From the NCBI RefSeq assembly GCF_014211975.1, contig NZ_CP060084.1:3359001-3423000 (forward strand): 64,000 bases of DNA. The letters run 5' to 3'. A model generated the notes under the pieces. The model had not been told where the DNA came from. It searched no databases and saw nothing but the letters and a program-made list of their open reading frames with translations. The position numbers and the translations under genes are program-made. Positions 63,185-64,000 of this stretch are shown one piece after another. Position 1 is the stretch's first letter. Every line of letters starts with the position of its first letter. This stretch comes from Teredinibacter haidensis (GTDB lineage: Bacteria; Pseudomonadota; Gammaproteobacteria; Pseudomonadales; Cellvibrionaceae).

Positions 63185-63733
63185 ATGAATTTTTATCATT
63201 CAACACAAGATCTTTACGAACTTCTCGTTGACGAGAAACCTAAAATGATCGCCTTCATCCGCGCAAAAAAACAGAGCCATACGGAATGCGAAGACATCTA
63301 CCAGGAAGCCATGGAGCGCTTTCTTCGGCGTTTTCAGCAGGGGTCTAACCCGTCTGAACCCATTCCCTACGTATATCGGATTATTTTAAACATTATCAAC
63401 GATAGCTACCGAAAAGAGGGCAAACAGGAAAAACACGAAGCCCTCACCGAAGATATTGAATGCCCCATTCCTCAGCCCGACAAACAACTGGAAACACAAC
63501 AACGGCTCCAATTATTTGTCTCGTGCCTTAACACATTGCCCGATGAAATTCGCCACATCATTGTCCTGCGAAAATTACACGGGTTATCCAATGCAGAGAT
63601 TGGTCGTCGCCTGGGAAGATCAGATAAGGCGATCGAAAAAAGACTTAACCGGGCACTGAAAACCATCGAGCAATTAATGGCGACAAGTATTGCGCGACCT
63701 GCAGAGCACCAAACGCAGAAAAAGGCCACGTGA
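63185..63733 (+). CDS. ECF-type RNA polymerase sigma factor (FecI-like)
   Basis: A 182-residue sigma-70 family factor. Region 2 lies at about 20-85 (ECEDIYQEAMERFLRRFQQG, YVYRIILNIINDSYRKEG) and region 4 at about 112-170 (LNTLPDEIRHIIVLRKLHGL, SNAEIGRRLGRSDKAIEKRL). Typical size for an ECF factor. The next gene (FecR-type) begins at the base after its stop codon, which marks a cell-surface-signalling pair that usually serves TonB-dependent receptors. The target receptor lies outside the window. Confidence 0.9.
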   Translation: MNFYHSTQDLYELLVDEKPKMIAFIRAKKQSHTECEDIYQEAMERFLRRFQQGSNPSEPIPYVYRIILNIINDSYRKEGKQEKHEALTEDIECPIPQPDKQLETQQRLQLFVSCLNTLPDEIRHIIVLRKLHGLSNAEIGRRLGRSDKAIEKRLNRALKTIEQLMATSIARPAEHQTQKKAT

Positions 63734-64000
63734 ATGAATGTTGAACACAAACTTAACGAACAGGACGAGCAGCGCCTCTACCGCTGGTTAATTCACGGCG
63801 ACAGGGAAGCTGCAGACGCATCTCAGCAGCGGGAGTTTACCCAGTGGCTCGCAGCCAACCCCCACCGGCAGCAGAAAGCCGACGCCATTAGCGGCGTCTG
63901 GAATTCTCAAGAATTCATCACCGCCTTGCAGCAGAGCGCAAGCGAAGAAGCGCTTTCCTCGCCGTCCTCGCTCACAAATACAAAGGCCGCCGCAGACCGA
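63734..64000 (+). CDS. FecR-like anti-sigma factor, N-terminal part (cut by window edge)
   Basis: An open frame from the ATG at 63734 to the last base, 89 codons. It has RLYRWLIHGDREAADASQQR, EFTQWLAANPHRQQKADAIS and GVWNSQEF, matching the N-terminal cytoplasmic domain of FecR-type regulators (DUF4880). It abuts the sigma gene directly. The transmembrane and periplasmic FecR parts lie beyond the window. Confidence 0.8.
   Translation, partial: MNVEHKLNEQDEQRLYRWLIHGDREAADASQQREFTQWLAANPHRQQKADAISGVWNSQEFITALQQSASEEALSSPSSLTNTKAAADR

Overview
The window looks like the chromosome of a marine, polysaccharide-degrading gammaproteobacterium of the Cellvibrionaceae type (Saccharophagus, Teredinibacter and Cellvibrio relatives). 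This is inference from protein content: secreted enzymes with long serine linkers and CBM10/CBM2 cellulose-binding modules, a GH9-CBM3c cellulase, a GH26 mannanase lipoprotein, many outer-membrane lipoproteins, and a typical gammaproteobacterial housekeeping block (miaB, phoH, ybeY, corC, lnt; leuS, lptE, holA). I saw no rRNA, convincing tRNA or CRISPR array.

Layout. Bases 1-5085 are the distal part of an exopolysaccharide operon: Wza-like export protein end, Wzz/GumC-like co-polymerase, Wzy/O-antigen-ligase-like membrane protein, pyruvyl transferase and GT2 glycosyltransferase, closed by a terminator. Bases 5319-12948 hold a secreted cellulose-related set: a LruC/DUF4114-type protein ending in a CBM2, a small lipoprotein, a CBM10-linker-beta-helix protein, and on the other strand a GH9 cellulase with CBM3c and two CBM10s.

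Bases ~13,000-31,200 are visibly AT-richer and decayed. They hold an MBOAT/SGNH acyltransferase pair, a segment present twice (about 16.5-19.8 kb and 22.1-25.8 kb; the first copy is entirely pseudogenised), a GlxA-like regulator and an isochorismatase gene that both look damaged, nhaA with a small membrane protein, a frameshifted IS630-type element, an IS5-type transposase relic and an amidohydrolase pseudogene. This looks like an accessory island or graveyard between CAZyme loci.

Bases 31,239-35,000 carry the GH26 mannanase and a large Ig/IPT lipoprotein. From 35 kb the sequence is core-like: UbiC-like lyase plus UPF0016 transporter, a class I aminotransferase with a TTG start, DUF3144, an oxidoreductase trio (OYE, ADH, SDR) facing a divergent AraC regulator, ybfF-DUF1820, the miaB-phoH-ybeY-corC-lnt run, a RoxA-like di-haem cytochrome, a DUF6279 lipoprotein, and a soluble protein with NIT-like motifs. 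Bases 53,325-58,098 hold two divergent lipoproteins, a seven-repeat FG-GAP propeller and a cadherin-like/beta-helix protein. The window ends with leuS-lptE-holA-lipoprotein and a FecI/FecR-type sigma/anti-sigma pair cut by the window edge.

No single unmistakably new system stands out. The best candidates for new biology are the LruC-CBM2 protein with its lipoprotein neighbour, the CBM10-beta-helix protein, the divergent propeller/beta-helix lipoprotein pair and the NIT-like soluble protein.
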